64,000 nt of DNA from contig CALFCF010000043.1 of assembly GCA_937951345.1 (NCBI GenBank), positions 1 through 64,000 on the forward strand, read 5' to 3'. A program made the position numbers and the translations under genes. Every line of letters begins with the position of its first letter. The stretch's first letter is position 1. Source of the stretch: an uncultured Granulosicoccaceae bacterium. GTDB lineage: Bacteria; Pseudomonadota; Gammaproteobacteria; Granulosicoccales; Granulosicoccaceae. The notes below the pieces were generated by a model, which saw only the letters and a program-made list of their open reading frames with translations, made no database searches and was not told the origin of the DNA. Below, piece after piece: positions 25,732 to 34,648 of the stretch.

Positions 25732-27672
25732 ATGGCCTTACTTCGACTAAACGAAATTACTTTGAGTTTCGGGGATAAACCCGTTCTTGATGCGGTATCG
25801 GTTTCCGTAGACACAAACGAACGAATCGCCGTGCTCGGTCGTAATGGCACCGGTAAATCCACATTATTGAAAGTGATGGCCGGCATTCAGACAGTTGATG
25901 GTGGTGAATGCACGACACAAAAGGATTTGCGCCTGGCTTTCTTAACCCAGGATGTACCGCAACAACTAACAGGTGATGTTTTCTCGGTTGTCGCCGAAGG
26001 GCTTGCATCAACCGCACGAGATCTCGCTCTGTACAAGTCACTGGGCGATCAACTGGCGCAGAATCCGGATCAGCAAAGACAGGCCGAACTTGAAAAGCAG
26101 TTAGCGCGACTTCAGGAGCAGATAGATAACGATCAGGGATGGTCATTGCAGAGTCGGGTCGATGACGTACTGACGCGAATGTCCCTGTGCGGGTCAACTG
26201 ACGTCAGTACACTCTCCGGTGGAATGAAGCGACGTGTTCTACTGGCACGTGCTCTGTTACAGGCACCACAAATACTGCTACTTGATGAGCCCACCAATCA
26301 TCTCGACATTGCATCCATAAGCTGGTTGGAAAAAATACTTCGTAAGATCGATTGCACCATTGTTTTTGTTACTCACGACAGAGCGTTTCTGAAGTCACTT
26401 GCAACTCGCATACTGGATCTAGATCGAGGACACTTGACTGACTGGCCCGGTAACTACAACCGGTATCTGGAGAAAAAAGCCGACCTGCTTAAGGACGAGA
26501 GTCGCCAGGATGCACAATTTGATAAGCATTTGGCCGAAGAAGAGGTCTGGATTCGTCAGGGCATAAAAGCACGCCGCACACGCAATGAAGGTCGTGTAAG
26601 ACAACTCAAAAAACTCCGCGAGGAACGCGCCAGCCGCCGTGAGCGACAGGGCACAGCGCGCATGGTTGTTAACCAGGCAGATCGCAGCGGACGCAAGGTA
26701 ATTACCGCGACTAACATCAGTTTCGGGTATGACGACAAAACTCTGATAAAAACATTCTCCTGTAATTTGATGCGAGGCGACAAGCTTGCACTGATTGGCC
26801 CTAACGGTTCAGGCAAATCCACCTTGATCAATATCCTGCTCGGTGAGCTACAACCCGAACAAGGCACAGTTGAACACGGCACCAATCTCGAAATTGCTTA
26901 TTTTGATCAGTTACGAACCACACTAAACCCCAAGCTCAGTGCGCAGGACAATGTCAGTGGCGGTAAAGACATGATCGACTTTCAGGGTGAGCAGCGTCAC
27001 ATCATCAGCTACATGAAAGATTTTTTGTTTATGCCGGAGCGCTCCAGAGCACCGATCACCGCATTATCAGGTGGAGAGACCAGCCGGTTGATGCTGGCCA
27101 AGTTATTTCTGCGTCCTTCAAACGTACTGGTTTTGGACGAACCTACAAATGATCTGGATATCGAGACACTGGAACTGCTAGAGAGTTTAATCGTAGGTTA
27201 TCAGGGTACAGTCATTGTTATCAGTCACGATAGAAACTTCATCGATAATGTTGCGACCAGCACACTCGTTTTCGAAAACGATGGCAAGTGGTCGGAATAC
27301 GTTGGCGGCTACACTGACTGGCATGAAAAGCATGGACAAAAAATTGAAATAGATCACGCAAGCCACAACTCAAAATCCAACAGCAAAGAAAATAATTCAG
27401 ACGACGCTCAGTTAAAGAAAGACAAAACAAGCACCGCCCGGAAAAAACTGAGTTACAAACTACAACGCGAACTCGATAGCCTGCCTGATAAAATCGCCAC
27501 ACTTGAAAACGAGATAGCTGAGCTGGAAATACAAATCAACCAACCCGGTTTTTTCAACGAAACAGGCGATAACATCGAATCGCAAAAAGTGCTGAATCGC
27601 GTTAAAACGGCCAATCAGGAACTGGAAACAGCTTATGCGCGTTGGGATGAACTGGAATCAATGACGACCTGA
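25732..27672 (+). CDS. uup: ABC-F family ATPase Uup
   Basis: About 646 residues with two ABC domains: Walker A GRNGTGKST and GPNGSGKST, signatures LSGGMKRRVLLARAL and LSGGETSRLMLAKLF, and Walker B LLLDEPTNHLD and LVLDEPTNDLD. Between them is the charged linker typical of ABC-F proteins. The C-terminal end (about 540-646) is a coiled coil (KLQRELDSLPDKIATLENEI onward) as in Uup, which binds DNA or ribosomes. No membrane segments. Uup is linked to ribosome function and transposon excision. ATG 25732 fits the family start; an in-frame GTG at 25699 adds 11 residues. Confidence 0.92.
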   Translation: MALLRLNEITLSFGDKPVLDAVSVSVDTNERIAVLGRNGTGKSTLLKVMAGIQTVDGGECTTQKDLRLAFLTQDVPQQLTGDVFSVVAEGLASTARDLALYKSLGDQLAQNPDQQRQAELEKQLARLQEQIDNDQGWSLQSRVDDVLTRMSLCGSTDVSTLSGGMKRRVLLARALLQAPQILLLDEPTNHLDIASISWLEKILRKIDCTIVFVTHDRAFLKSLATRILDLDRGHLTDWPGNYNRYLEKKADLLKDESRQDAQFDKHLAEEEVWIRQGIKARRTRNEGRVRQLKKLREERASRRERQGTARMVVNQADRSGRKVITATNISFGYDDKTLIKTFSCNLMRGDKLALIGPNGSGKSTLINILLGELQPEQGTVEHGTNLEIAYFDQLRTTLNPKLSAQDNVSGGKDMIDFQGEQRHIISYMKDFLFMPERSRAPITALSGGETSRLMLAKLFLRPSNVLVLDEPTNDLDIETLELLESLIVGYQGTVIVISHDRNFIDNVATSTLVFENDGKWSEYVGGYTDWHEKHGQKIEIDHASHNSKSNSKENNSDDAQLKKDKTSTARKKLSYKLQRELDSLPDKIATLENEIAELEIQINQPGFFNETGDNIESQKVLNRVKTANQELETAYARWDELESMTT

Positions 27673-27708
27673 TAGTAGGGATAGCTACCACAGTCAAACT
27701 AGCGTGTT

Positions 27709-28347
27709 TCAATCATGCAGCATGTGCTCTACCAGCTGTATTGACTGTGGATTTTTAATTTCAGCGAAAGGATAAACCCCTTCGAAAACGAAATCTGCAT
27801 ATAGCACTTCAGCTAACACACGATGCCCCATTTTCTGAACGCATACCGCTTGTGTCGCAGCCGATGACAACTCACCCAACACACGGGTAAAGCCGTTGTC
27901 TTTTGCTTTGTGATGAACAGTATGCCGAAGCAGTTTGTAATAACCATTACCTTTTTCAGAATCTTTAACCACCGCAAGATCAACCAGCAACGTGCTGCTG
28001 TCGGGCAATGTATTGTCGTCCTCGTAGTTGCGCTCCAACTGCTGAATCAAGGCGGTTACCGAACGCAGTCTCGGCGGCACATCTTCGATATTAACTGCCT
28101 GTCCTTGAAACGGTACAGCCAGCAGACAACCCATCAACTCCTTTGTATCCGGCTTCAAAGCCATTAGTGATATTGACTGATCACCAAACGCATAGCCATC
28201 CCACTGAGGCGTCAGATAGGCACGGTATTCGTCGGATGTTATGCCAAGTGCGCGGTGCAATGGACTATGCGCACTGAATTCTTCGCAGACCAACGCTAAG
28301 GCAGCTGCAGAATAGTCATGCGTTAGTTCAGTGATCACGGCACTCAT
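27709..28347 (-). CDS. GNAT-like acetyltransferase
   Basis: About 212 residues resembling a GNAT fold. The first strand and helix are in ITELTHDYSAAALALVCEEF; the central strand TLLVDLAVVKDSEKGNGYYKLLRHTVHHKA carries the acetyl-CoA-binding turn (an R/Q-x-x-G-x-G/A equivalent at EKGNGYY), followed by GFTRVLGELSSAATQ. The substrate is unknown. It is convergent with uup and lies 121 bases downstream of gpmI on the same strand. ATG 28347 is used; an in-frame GTG at 28356 adds three residues. Confidence 0.65.
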   Translation of the reverse strand: MSAVITELTHDYSAAALALVCEEFSAHSPLHRALGITSDEYRAYLTPQWDGYAFGDQSISLMALKPDTKELMGCLLAVPFQGQAVNIEDVPPRLRSVTALIQQLERNYEDDNTLPDSSTLLVDLAVVKDSEKGNGYYKLLRHTVHHKAKDNGFTRVLGELSSAATQAVCVQKMGHRVLAEVLYADFVFEGVYPFAEIKNPQSIQLVEHMLHD

Positions 28348-28468
28348 CGGCCACACTTAAGGGGTTAACAGATTAAATCCTTACTAGACTACCGGACTGG
28401 CAAACGCAGTGCAGTAAACGAAACCGGTGTACTCAATATACGCTCAATATACCGCGGGTTCGGATAAG

Positions 28469-30001
28469 TCAGGAAAGCAGCAGAGAAGTCCCAGTCATGG
28501 ACTGCGGCTTGGGCATGTTCATCAGTTCCAGAATGGTAGGCGCGATGCAGGTGAGGTCACCGCCGTTGGTCAGTGTGTGATTGTCACGATCTACAAGAGT
28601 CAGCGCCACCGGGAATGTTGTATGTTGTGTGTGCGGGTCGCCAGTCACCGGATCAACCAGCATATCGGCATTGCCGTGATCTGCGGTAACAATAACCGTT
28701 ATGTCTTTCTCGACGGCCTTTGCAATCAACTCTCCCACACAGCTATCAACGGTTTCGACCGCCTGAACGACTGCATCAGCAACACCGGTGTGTCCAACCA
28801 TATCGCCATTGGCAAAATTAACAACAAAAAACGAATAGTTGTCACCATCCATCGCTTTTAACAGTCCATCACGAATAGCAGGCGCGCTCATCTCCGGTTG
28901 CAAGTCATAAGTGGCGACTTTGGGCGAATCAACCAGAAGACGATCCTCGCCAGCAAGCGGCTCCTCCTGTCCACCGTTAAAGAAGAACGTTACATGGGGG
29001 TACTTTTCCGTTTCTGCTGTACGGAACTGCTTCAGACCGGCCTGACTGATAACACTTCCAAGCGTCACATCCGGCACTTCCTTCTCGAAAGCTACTGGAT
29101 AATGATAATCAGCGTGGTAACGTGTCATCGTAGTCATAGTGACAGGTGTGTACTCACCGCGGTCAAACGCATTGAACTGATCGCCGGCAAGCGCTTCGAC
29201 CAACTCACGCGGTCTGTCGTTACGGAAGTTAAAAAATATCCAGGCGTCATCAGACGTAGGATGGCGATATGCAGGTAGAACAACCGGTTCTATAAATTCA
29301 TCTGTCTGCCCGTTCTGCCACGCCTGTTCAACCGCCTCGATTGCCAAATCTGCAGAAGCACCCTTCCCGTTGATCAGTAGCTGCCAGGCTTTTTCAACAC
29401 GTTCCCAGCGATTATCCCGATCAAGCGCAAAGTACCGCCCGCAAACTGTAGCGAGTTCTGCACCGGTCTCGTCAAGCACAGGTTGAAGATTTTTTAAAAA
29501 ACCGGATGAACTCTTTGGTGCTGTATCACGTCCATCGGTTATAACATGCACCAGCGCTTTTACACTGCGCTCGGAACATAAGCGGAGCAATCCGGACAGA
29601 TGGCGCGTATGGCTGTGTACCCCGCCATCGGATACCAGCCCGAGCAAATGCACACAGCCACCATTGGTTGTTGCATGATCTATCGCGGCATTGAACGCCG
29701 CATTGGTTGCAAAACTTCCGTCGTCTATTGCATCGTTTATTTTGACCAGATCCTGACGTAGTCTCGCCCCACTGCCGATAGTCAGGTGGCCGACCTCGGA
29801 ATTTCCCATTTGACCGGCAGGCAAACCAACCGGCAGACCAGAGGCTTCAATCAGGCTTGTCGGATACCTTGCATAGAGCTTATCCAGACAAGGTGTTTCT
29901 GCGAGAGCAACAGCATTGTTGGTTTTAGACGGATTGACACCGATCCCGTCCATGATAATGAGCAGCACCGGCTTGGCAGCGCTATTTGCTGAAGAAGGCA
30001 T
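28469..30001 (-). CDS. gpmI: 2,3-bisphosphoglycerate-independent phosphoglycerate mutase
   Basis: 510 residues, the usual length. It interconverts 3- and 2-phosphoglycerate using two Mn2+ ions. The phosphatase-domain metal site is seen at the N-terminus (LLIIMDGIGVNPSKTNNAV), the nucleophilic Ser in GQMGNSEVGHLTIGSG and the second-site residues in VNFANGDMVGHTG and VIVTADHGNADM near residue 440. The transferase domain includes HVITDGRDTAPKSS. The start lies 11 bases after the tatC stop, so it is probably cotranscribed with tatABC. Confidence 0.96.
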   Translation of the reverse strand: MPSSANSAAKPVLLIIMDGIGVNPSKTNNAVALAETPCLDKLYARYPTSLIEASGLPVGLPAGQMGNSEVGHLTIGSGARLRQDLVKINDAIDDGSFATNAAFNAAIDHATTNGGCVHLLGLVSDGGVHSHTRHLSGLLRLCSERSVKALVHVITDGRDTAPKSSSGFLKNLQPVLDETGAELATVCGRYFALDRDNRWERVEKAWQLLINGKGASADLAIEAVEQAWQNGQTDEFIEPVVLPAYRHPTSDDAWIFFNFRNDRPRELVEALAGDQFNAFDRGEYTPVTMTTMTRYHADYHYPVAFEKEVPDVTLGSVISQAGLKQFRTAETEKYPHVTFFFNGGQEEPLAGEDRLLVDSPKVATYDLQPEMSAPAIRDGLLKAMDGDNYSFFVVNFANGDMVGHTGVADAVVQAVETVDSCVGELIAKAVEKDITVIVTADHGNADMLVDPVTGDPHTQHTTFPVALTLVDRDNHTLTNGGDLTCIAPTILELMNMPKPQSMTGTSLLLS

Positions 30002-30012
30002 TATGAAATTTA

Positions 30013-30876
30013 TCAGGGACCAAATTCGTCCGGATCAGGCGCAGGCAACGATTTACCGTCCCGTTTGGTAGAAGCCGAATCAGCATGCGCGGCAGCATCA
30101 GCCTGATCTTCATCGTACAAGCGGTCGCGCTCGGCTGCAGCCTTGTCTTTTCGCTTCAGCATGTGTCGCGAAAAGAAGATACCCACTTCGAACAACAACC
30201 ACATCGGTAACGCCAGTAACGTTTGCGAAATAATATCCGGCGGCGTAAGAAACATGCCGACTATAAATGCCGCGACGATAAAGTACGGTCGTTTTTTAGC
30301 CAGATCGTCCGGTGTTGTTATTCCTATCGCAACCAGCAGCACAGTTGCCACAGGAACTTCGAATGCTATGCCGAAGGCAAAGAAAATGGTGATAACAAAA
30401 TCGAGGTATCTGCCAATGTCTGTGCTGACTTCTACACCTTCAGGAGCGACACCAGTGAAAAACCCGAACACAAGCGGAAAAACCACATAGTACGCAAACA
30501 ACACGCCGAGATAAAAAAGCAGCGTGCTCGACAGGAGCAACGGGAAAACCAGTTGTTTCTCGTGCTTATAGAGTCCCGGAGCTACGAACGCCCAGATTTG
30601 ATAGAGCAGATAGGGTATTGCAATGAATACCGACAGCATCAATACCAGTTTGAACGGGATAAAAAACGGGGCCGCCACATCAATGGCGATCATTTGCGAA
30701 CCTTCAGGCAAATGCGCCAGCAGCGGTGCGGCTAACCAGGTGTATATTTCGTCAGCAAACCAGAACAGGCAAAGAAATAGAACACCCACTGCAAGGAGCA
30801 TCTTAAGCAGACGATCCCGCAGTTCGATCAGGTGCGTAAGAATACCTTCTTCAGGTGCGTTTGACGCATCAACCAT
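30013..30876 (-). CDS. tatC: Sec-independent protein translocase TatC
   Basis: 287 residues with six transmembrane segments. The cytoplasmic N-terminus has the signal-binding motif [14 protein letters not shown]. The first periplasmic loop contains the conserved [12 protein letters not shown] segment, followed by [21 protein letters not shown] and later [24 protein letters not shown]. TatC binds twin-arginine signal peptides. The C-terminal tail (about 245-287) is longer than in E. coli and highly charged. It starts 5 bases after the tatB stop. Confidence 0.96.
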   Translation of the reverse strand: MVDASNAPEEGILTHLIELRDRLLKMLLAVGVLFLCLFWFADEIYTWLAAPLLAHLPEGSQMIAIDVAAPFFIPFKLVLMLSVFIAIPYLLYQIWAFVAPGLYKHEKQLVFPLLLSSTLLFYLGVLFAYYVVFPLVFGFFTGVAPEGVEVSTDIGRYLDFVITIFFAFGIAFEVPVATVLLVAIGITTPDDLAKKRPYFIVAAFIVGMFLTPPDIISQTLLALPMWLLFEVGIFFSRHMLKRKDKAAAERDRLYDEDQADAAAHADSASTKRDGKSLPAPDPDEFGP

Positions 30877-30881
30877 GACTC

Positions 30882-31427
30882 TTATGCGCCTTTTGACGAG
30901 TCAACATTATCGTCCTTCGGAGTTTCATCCCCGGGACCGCTGCTTGTTGCAGCTGCAGATGACGGCTCTTCAGTGGTAGCGCCTTGGTTGTCATCGGGTG
31001 TGGGAGCATGATCAATGTTAGTGGTCGAGTCCGACCTTGCAAAGCTCGTGATACTGGCAGAATTACCGCCGGTAGGTATCGTCTCGGTCGCAGTCTCGGC
31101 CATATCTTTGTAGCGATCTTCCATAGACTTTGAAAAACCGCCGACCTCTTTGCTGACATCAGACACAGAGGTTTCCATTTCCTTGCGAGTGGTATCCACT
31201 ATGTCTTTCAGCTCCCTGATTTGCTCACGCTGATCGCCCAGAATCTTCTTAAGCTCGCCGGTTTCAAGTTCCGCATTGATATCCGACTTTACACCGGCAA
31301 CGAAACGACGCAACTTGGCAATATAGACACCGGCAGTGCGAGCGACGTCCGGCAGACGTTCCGGCCCGACCACGACCAACGTGACGATACCGATCAGCAA
31401 CAATTCCCAGAAGCCTATATCAAACAT
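30882..31427 (-). CDS. tatB: Sec-independent protein translocase TatB
   Basis: 181 residues. The N-terminal membrane helix [21 protein letters not shown] is followed by the TatB hinge [13 protein letters not shown] and an amphipathic helix ([20 protein letters not shown]). A long coiled-coil-prone region follows, then a low-complexity tail rich in Ser, Thr, Asp and Pro. TatB and TatC form the signal-peptide receptor. Start ATG at 31427. It is separated from tatA by a 300-base gap, which is unusually large. Confidence 0.95.
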   Translation of the reverse strand: MFDIGFWELLLIGIVTLVVVGPERLPDVARTAGVYIAKLRRFVAGVKSDINAELETGELKKILGDQREQIRELKDIVDTTRKEMETSVSDVSKEVGGFSKSMEDRYKDMAETATETIPTGGNSASITSFARSDSTTNIDHAPTPDDNQGATTEEPSSAAATSSGPGDETPKDDNVDSSKGA

Positions 31428-31727
31428 GGTGATTCACGTTTACAGATGTTTGACGAAATTGGGTTAGATTCCAAACGAGGTTGATTAAAAACGGCGAAGT
31501 CAATTCTATCGTGCTGGCCAATCCGAACGCACGGTTTGCAGCTTTGCTTAAACTATCTTAGCCAGCGCTTGTAACCGGATTGCTATCCTGCAGTGGCAGA
31601 TCACCGATCAAACACATTATGTACACCGTTGTGCCGTAACGGTTCAGACAATCTGTCGGCCTTGCGGGTGCAGATAACCTGCACCACCGGACCCTGCAAC
31701 AAAACCAAAACCCGCCGAACGCAGATG
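31428..31727. other. Gap between tatA and tatB
   Basis: No repeat, hairpin or convincing gene is seen in the 300 bases. The open frame that crosses it on the minus strand (31601-31930) is a shadow of tatA. A promoter for tatBC-gpmI might lie here. Confidence 0.4.
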
Positions 31728-31964
31728 TCAGGCTTTGTTTTCTTCACCGCTGTGAGCTGTGGATTCCTGTACCGTGGCCTCCACTGCATCAGATTCACCT
31801 TCTTCAAGGCGTGCGGATGCATTTTCATCCTCTTCAGCCATGGCCTTTTTAAACCCCTTAACCGCTCCACCGAGATCACCTCCCAGGGTTCGCAGGCGTT
31901 TCGCACCGAACAACAGCACGACGATAACAAGAATGATCAACAGTTGGGGGATGCTTGGCATCAT
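31728..31964 (-). CDS. tatA: Sec-independent protein translocase TatA
   Basis: 78 residues. It has the N-terminal helix [20 protein letters not shown], the FGxKRL hinge and amphipathic helix [18 protein letters not shown], and a Glu/Ala-rich acidic tail. TatA forms the translocation pore. The start at ATG 31964 has a good ribosome site (AGAGGA, 7 bases upstream). In the same window the DUF1501 protein carries a Tat-type signal, so a substrate is visible. Confidence 0.95.
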   Translation of the reverse strand: MMPSIPQLLIILVIVVLLFGAKRLRTLGGDLGGAVKGFKKAMAEEDENASARLEEGESDAVEATVQESTAHSGEENKA

Positions 31965-32247
31965 AAGATTGTCCTCTTACGGGCAGGTGTCTCTGCCCAT
32001 GTAATCTGAATAACCGGATTCTATCACGCGAGCTGCTGCCAGCAGCCAGCTGTCATGGCAGATTTCGCGACCACAGGCGGGCGCATACCTCAAAATGCCT
32101 AATTACCGGTGAAAGGGCCAACCATACAGAACAACAACGTCACAAAGACGTCACAAATGAATCCACTACTACTCTGTATAGCGTCACCACACTTCCATAT
32201 ATGGAGTCTCAAGGCGGCAGATCCAAGCACTTCGGTTTCGGCCGGTT

Positions 32248-32685
32248 TCAGCCGGTCTGCAGCCAGAATGTGACAGGACCGTCATTACAAGACCTGACCT
32301 CCATATCTGCCCCGAACTGACCCGTGGCGGGGGGTTGATAAAAACGTGTCATCTCTGCCACCAACGCATCAAAAAGCCGACTCGCTTGTGCAGGTGGTGC
32401 ACCATTGAAACTCGGACGCAGACCTTTGGTGGTGTCAGCGACCAGGGTGAATTGCGGCACCAACAACACGCCTCCGGAGTTTTGCATCACGTTCAAATTC
32501 ATGCGTTTGTCCTGATCAGCAAAAATGCGGTAACGCAGAACTTTTTCTGCCATCCTGGCAATCAACTCATCGCTGTCGGTTTTTTCTATACCGATCAAGG
32601 CAAGTATGCCGTGACTGATTTCACCGACGACTTTCTCATCAACGCTAACCGAGGCCTCAGATACACGTTGAATCAAAGCAATCAT
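32248..32685 (-). CDS. dtd: D-aminoacyl-tRNA deacylase
   Basis: 145 residues, the standard length. It hydrolyses D-aminoacyl-tRNA (and Gly-tRNA-Ala) to proofread translation. Motifs are ALIQRVSEASVSVDEKVVGEI at the N-terminus, the LLVPQFTLVADTTKGLRPSF block with the catalytic Thr region, and the C-terminal cross-subunit Gly-cisPro motif NDGPVTFWLQ. Start ATG at 32685. It lies 56 bases downstream of ltaE and may be cotranscribed. Confidence 0.95.
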   Translation of the reverse strand: MIALIQRVSEASVSVDEKVVGEISHGILALIGIEKTDSDELIARMAEKVLRYRIFADQDKRMNLNVMQNSGGVLLVPQFTLVADTTKGLRPSFNGAPPAQASRLFDALVAEMTRFYQPPATGQFGADMEVRSCNDGPVTFWLQTG

Positions 32686-32741
32686 AAAAAATTTTACTCC
32701 GCTGAATTAAAAGCGGTTTGTGATATCAAGCGCGCAGCAGG

Positions 32742-33791
32742 TCAGGCCTGAACCGCTGATTTCGACAGTGAATTTTCAGACAGAAAAGTCCCGATAATTG
32801 AGGCCGCCTGTCGGGTTTGTTGCTCGGTGACATCATGATGCAGCACCAACCGACAGATTCGATCATGGGCTGACAACAACAACCCTTGTTGTTTCGCATA
32901 GTTGTTTAATTGTTCGGCAATATCGTTGTGGAACTCAAGCCAGACCATATTGGTCTGTGTCCAGCCCTGTCGCACTGCTACACCCGGCAGCTCATCAAGC
33001 AGTCGCGCCAACAACTGCGCATTTGCGTGATCATCAGCAAGTCGCTCGACGTGATGTTCGAGCGCATAAATTCCGGCAGCTGCGAGCACGCCTGCCTGGC
33101 GCATGCCACCACCGGTTACCTTGCGCCAGCGACGCGCCGTGGCAATAAAGTCTTCTGCGCCGCACAGGACTGAACCAACAGGCGCCCCCAGGCCTTTTGA
33201 CAGGCATATAGAGACACTGTCGAAGTGGCTGGTGATGGTCGCTATGGATACACCTGATGCGACCGCCGCATTGCAGACACGCGCACCGTCCAGATGCAGT
33301 AACAGGTTTTTCCGATCACAAAAACTACGTGCCGCAGCCAGATAATCGAGTGAAACCACCCTGCCATGCTGGGTATCCTCAAGTGCAAGCAGACGGGTAC
33401 GCGCAAAATGCGGATCATCCGGTTTGATGACCGCCTCAATATCATCAAGAGCCAACTCCGCTTGTTCATTAAAGGCGACAGTCTGAGGCTGAATACCACC
33501 CAGTGCCGCGGCGCCACCACCCTCATACTTGTAAGTGTGCGCATCATGGCCGACAACATATTCATCACCGCGCTGACAATGCGTCAACAAAGCCACCAGA
33601 TTGGACTGTGTGCCGCTGGGTAGAAACAAAGCTGAAGCCATGCCGGCCATATCGGCCGCAAGCTCTTCCAGTTTGTTGACGGTGGGATCATCGCCGTAAA
33701 CATCGTCCCCCAGTTCCGCCTGGTACATGGCATTGCGCATTGCCTCGACCGGCCGGGTGACAGTGTCGCTTCTTAGATCAATTAGTTGCAC
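32742..33791 (-). CDS. ltaE: Low-specificity L-threonine aldolase
   Basis: 349 residues, a PLP enzyme of fold type I that splits L-threonine and allo-threonine to glycine and acetaldehyde. Recognisable blocks are IDLRSDTVTRPVEAMRNAM at the N-terminus, the AELGDDVYGDDPTVN loop, FLPSGTQSNLVAL, HLDGARVCNAAVASG with the PLP-binding Asp, and the Schiff-base Lys in SICLSKGLGAPVGSVL. The start is GTG 33791 with an AGG about 9 bases upstream. It follows thiN, with a perfect 16-base inverted repeat between them. Confidence 0.93.
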   Translation of the reverse strand: MQLIDLRSDTVTRPVEAMRNAMYQAELGDDVYGDDPTVNKLEELAADMAGMASALFLPSGTQSNLVALLTHCQRGDEYVVGHDAHTYKYEGGGAAALGGIQPQTVAFNEQAELALDDIEAVIKPDDPHFARTRLLALEDTQHGRVVSLDYLAAARSFCDRKNLLLHLDGARVCNAAVASGVSIATITSHFDSVSICLSKGLGAPVGSVLCGAEDFIATARRWRKVTGGGMRQAGVLAAAGIYALEHHVERLADDHANAQLLARLLDELPGVAVRQGWTQTNMVWLEFHNDIAEQLNNYAKQQGLLLSAHDRICRLVLHHDVTEQQTRQAASIIGTFLSENSLSKSAVQA

Positions 33792-33809
33792 GATTTCTAC
33801 CTGAATTTC

Positions 33810-33854
33810 CTAGCCTGCTCTATTCATGAAGGGTTCGCGAATAGAGCAGGCTAG
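33810..33854 (-). terminator. Perfect 16-bp inverted repeat between thiN and ltaE
   Basis: ctagcctgctctattc (33810-33825) is exactly complementary to gaatagagcaggctag (33839-33854) with a 13-base loop. It overlaps the thiN stop codon and ends 19 bases before the ltaE start on the minus strand. No T-run follows, so it may stabilise or attenuate rather than fully terminate. Confidence 0.6.
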
Positions 33855-34549
33855 ATGCCGTTGTCGTTAGCATATAACAACAATGCACCGCTTTTCACAC
33901 TGACACGCACATTTCCGGTTGTTGAAACATTACTTATTCCCAGCGCAATGTCCGGGTATAGCGTGGCGTCAGACAACGGATAGCGCGCACCCGTGCACTC
34001 TATGCCGGCGCACGGTTGCAGTGCCAACAGACTGAATGCAGTATTTGCTGCAAGCGTAACAACTCGTGGATTACCCGGTCTGACTATATAACCAGTGCCC
34101 GCATCGTCTTTGACAACGATATTGAAATGCCAGCGAATACTTGATAACACCAGCCAATTTGCCAACATATGATCAGTGCGCCCACCACTGATTCCAACGA
34201 CACAGACCTCCACCCCTTTATGTGCCTTAACAGCGATTAACGGATCTTCCGTTCTGAACGCACTTTCTACAAAGGTGTCGTTTACATATTGCAGAGCCAG
34301 CTCCAGATCAGTCGCATCCTTATCCGGCGAATAACGTATGCACTGCGTCCGCGTCGTATCAAGGTTTGCCACCAGGCTGGCATCGGCACTATCCAAATCC
34401 CCGATAAGCACGTCGGGTGTAATGCGGGCAGCCACGCAATGACGCAAACCGCCGTCGACACAAATCACGCACTGCGGTTGCAGGTAACCACAACGTTGTA
34501 TTGTCGCCGGTTCGCAACTCCCGTTTGCAATGACTAGAATGGGCAGCAT
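33851..34549 (-). CDS. thiN: Thiamine diphosphokinase
   Basis: 232 residues. It transfers pyrophosphate from ATP to thiamine to give thiamine diphosphate. Family motifs: VICVDGGLRHCV, PDVLIGDLDSAD, YSPDKDATDLELALQYV and the GISGGRTDHMLANW block, with a C-terminal beta region that binds thiamine. No TPP riboswitch was noticed upstream. It is followed by a 16-base inverted repeat and ltaE. Relatives of E. coli use ThiK/ThiL instead, so this eukaryote/Firmicutes-like enzyme type in a gammaproteobacterium is worth noting. Confidence 0.9.
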   Translation of the reverse strand: MLPILVIANGSCEPATIQRCGYLQPQCVICVDGGLRHCVAARITPDVLIGDLDSADASLVANLDTTRTQCIRYSPDKDATDLELALQYVNDTFVESAFRTEDPLIAVKAHKGVEVCVVGISGGRTDHMLANWLVLSSIRWHFNIVVKDDAGTGYIVRPGNPRVVTLAANTAFSLLALQPCAGIECTGARYPLSDATLYPDIALGISNVSTTGNVRVSVKSGALLLYANDNGI

Positions 34550-34648
34550 GTTTATCTGTAGGGGCTTCTGTTGTCAGGCTTTTTTCGCCTGTGCTACTGC
34601 GTGTTAAGTCAATCCTCGACAAATGCATTGATCAACCAGGCAGCATCT

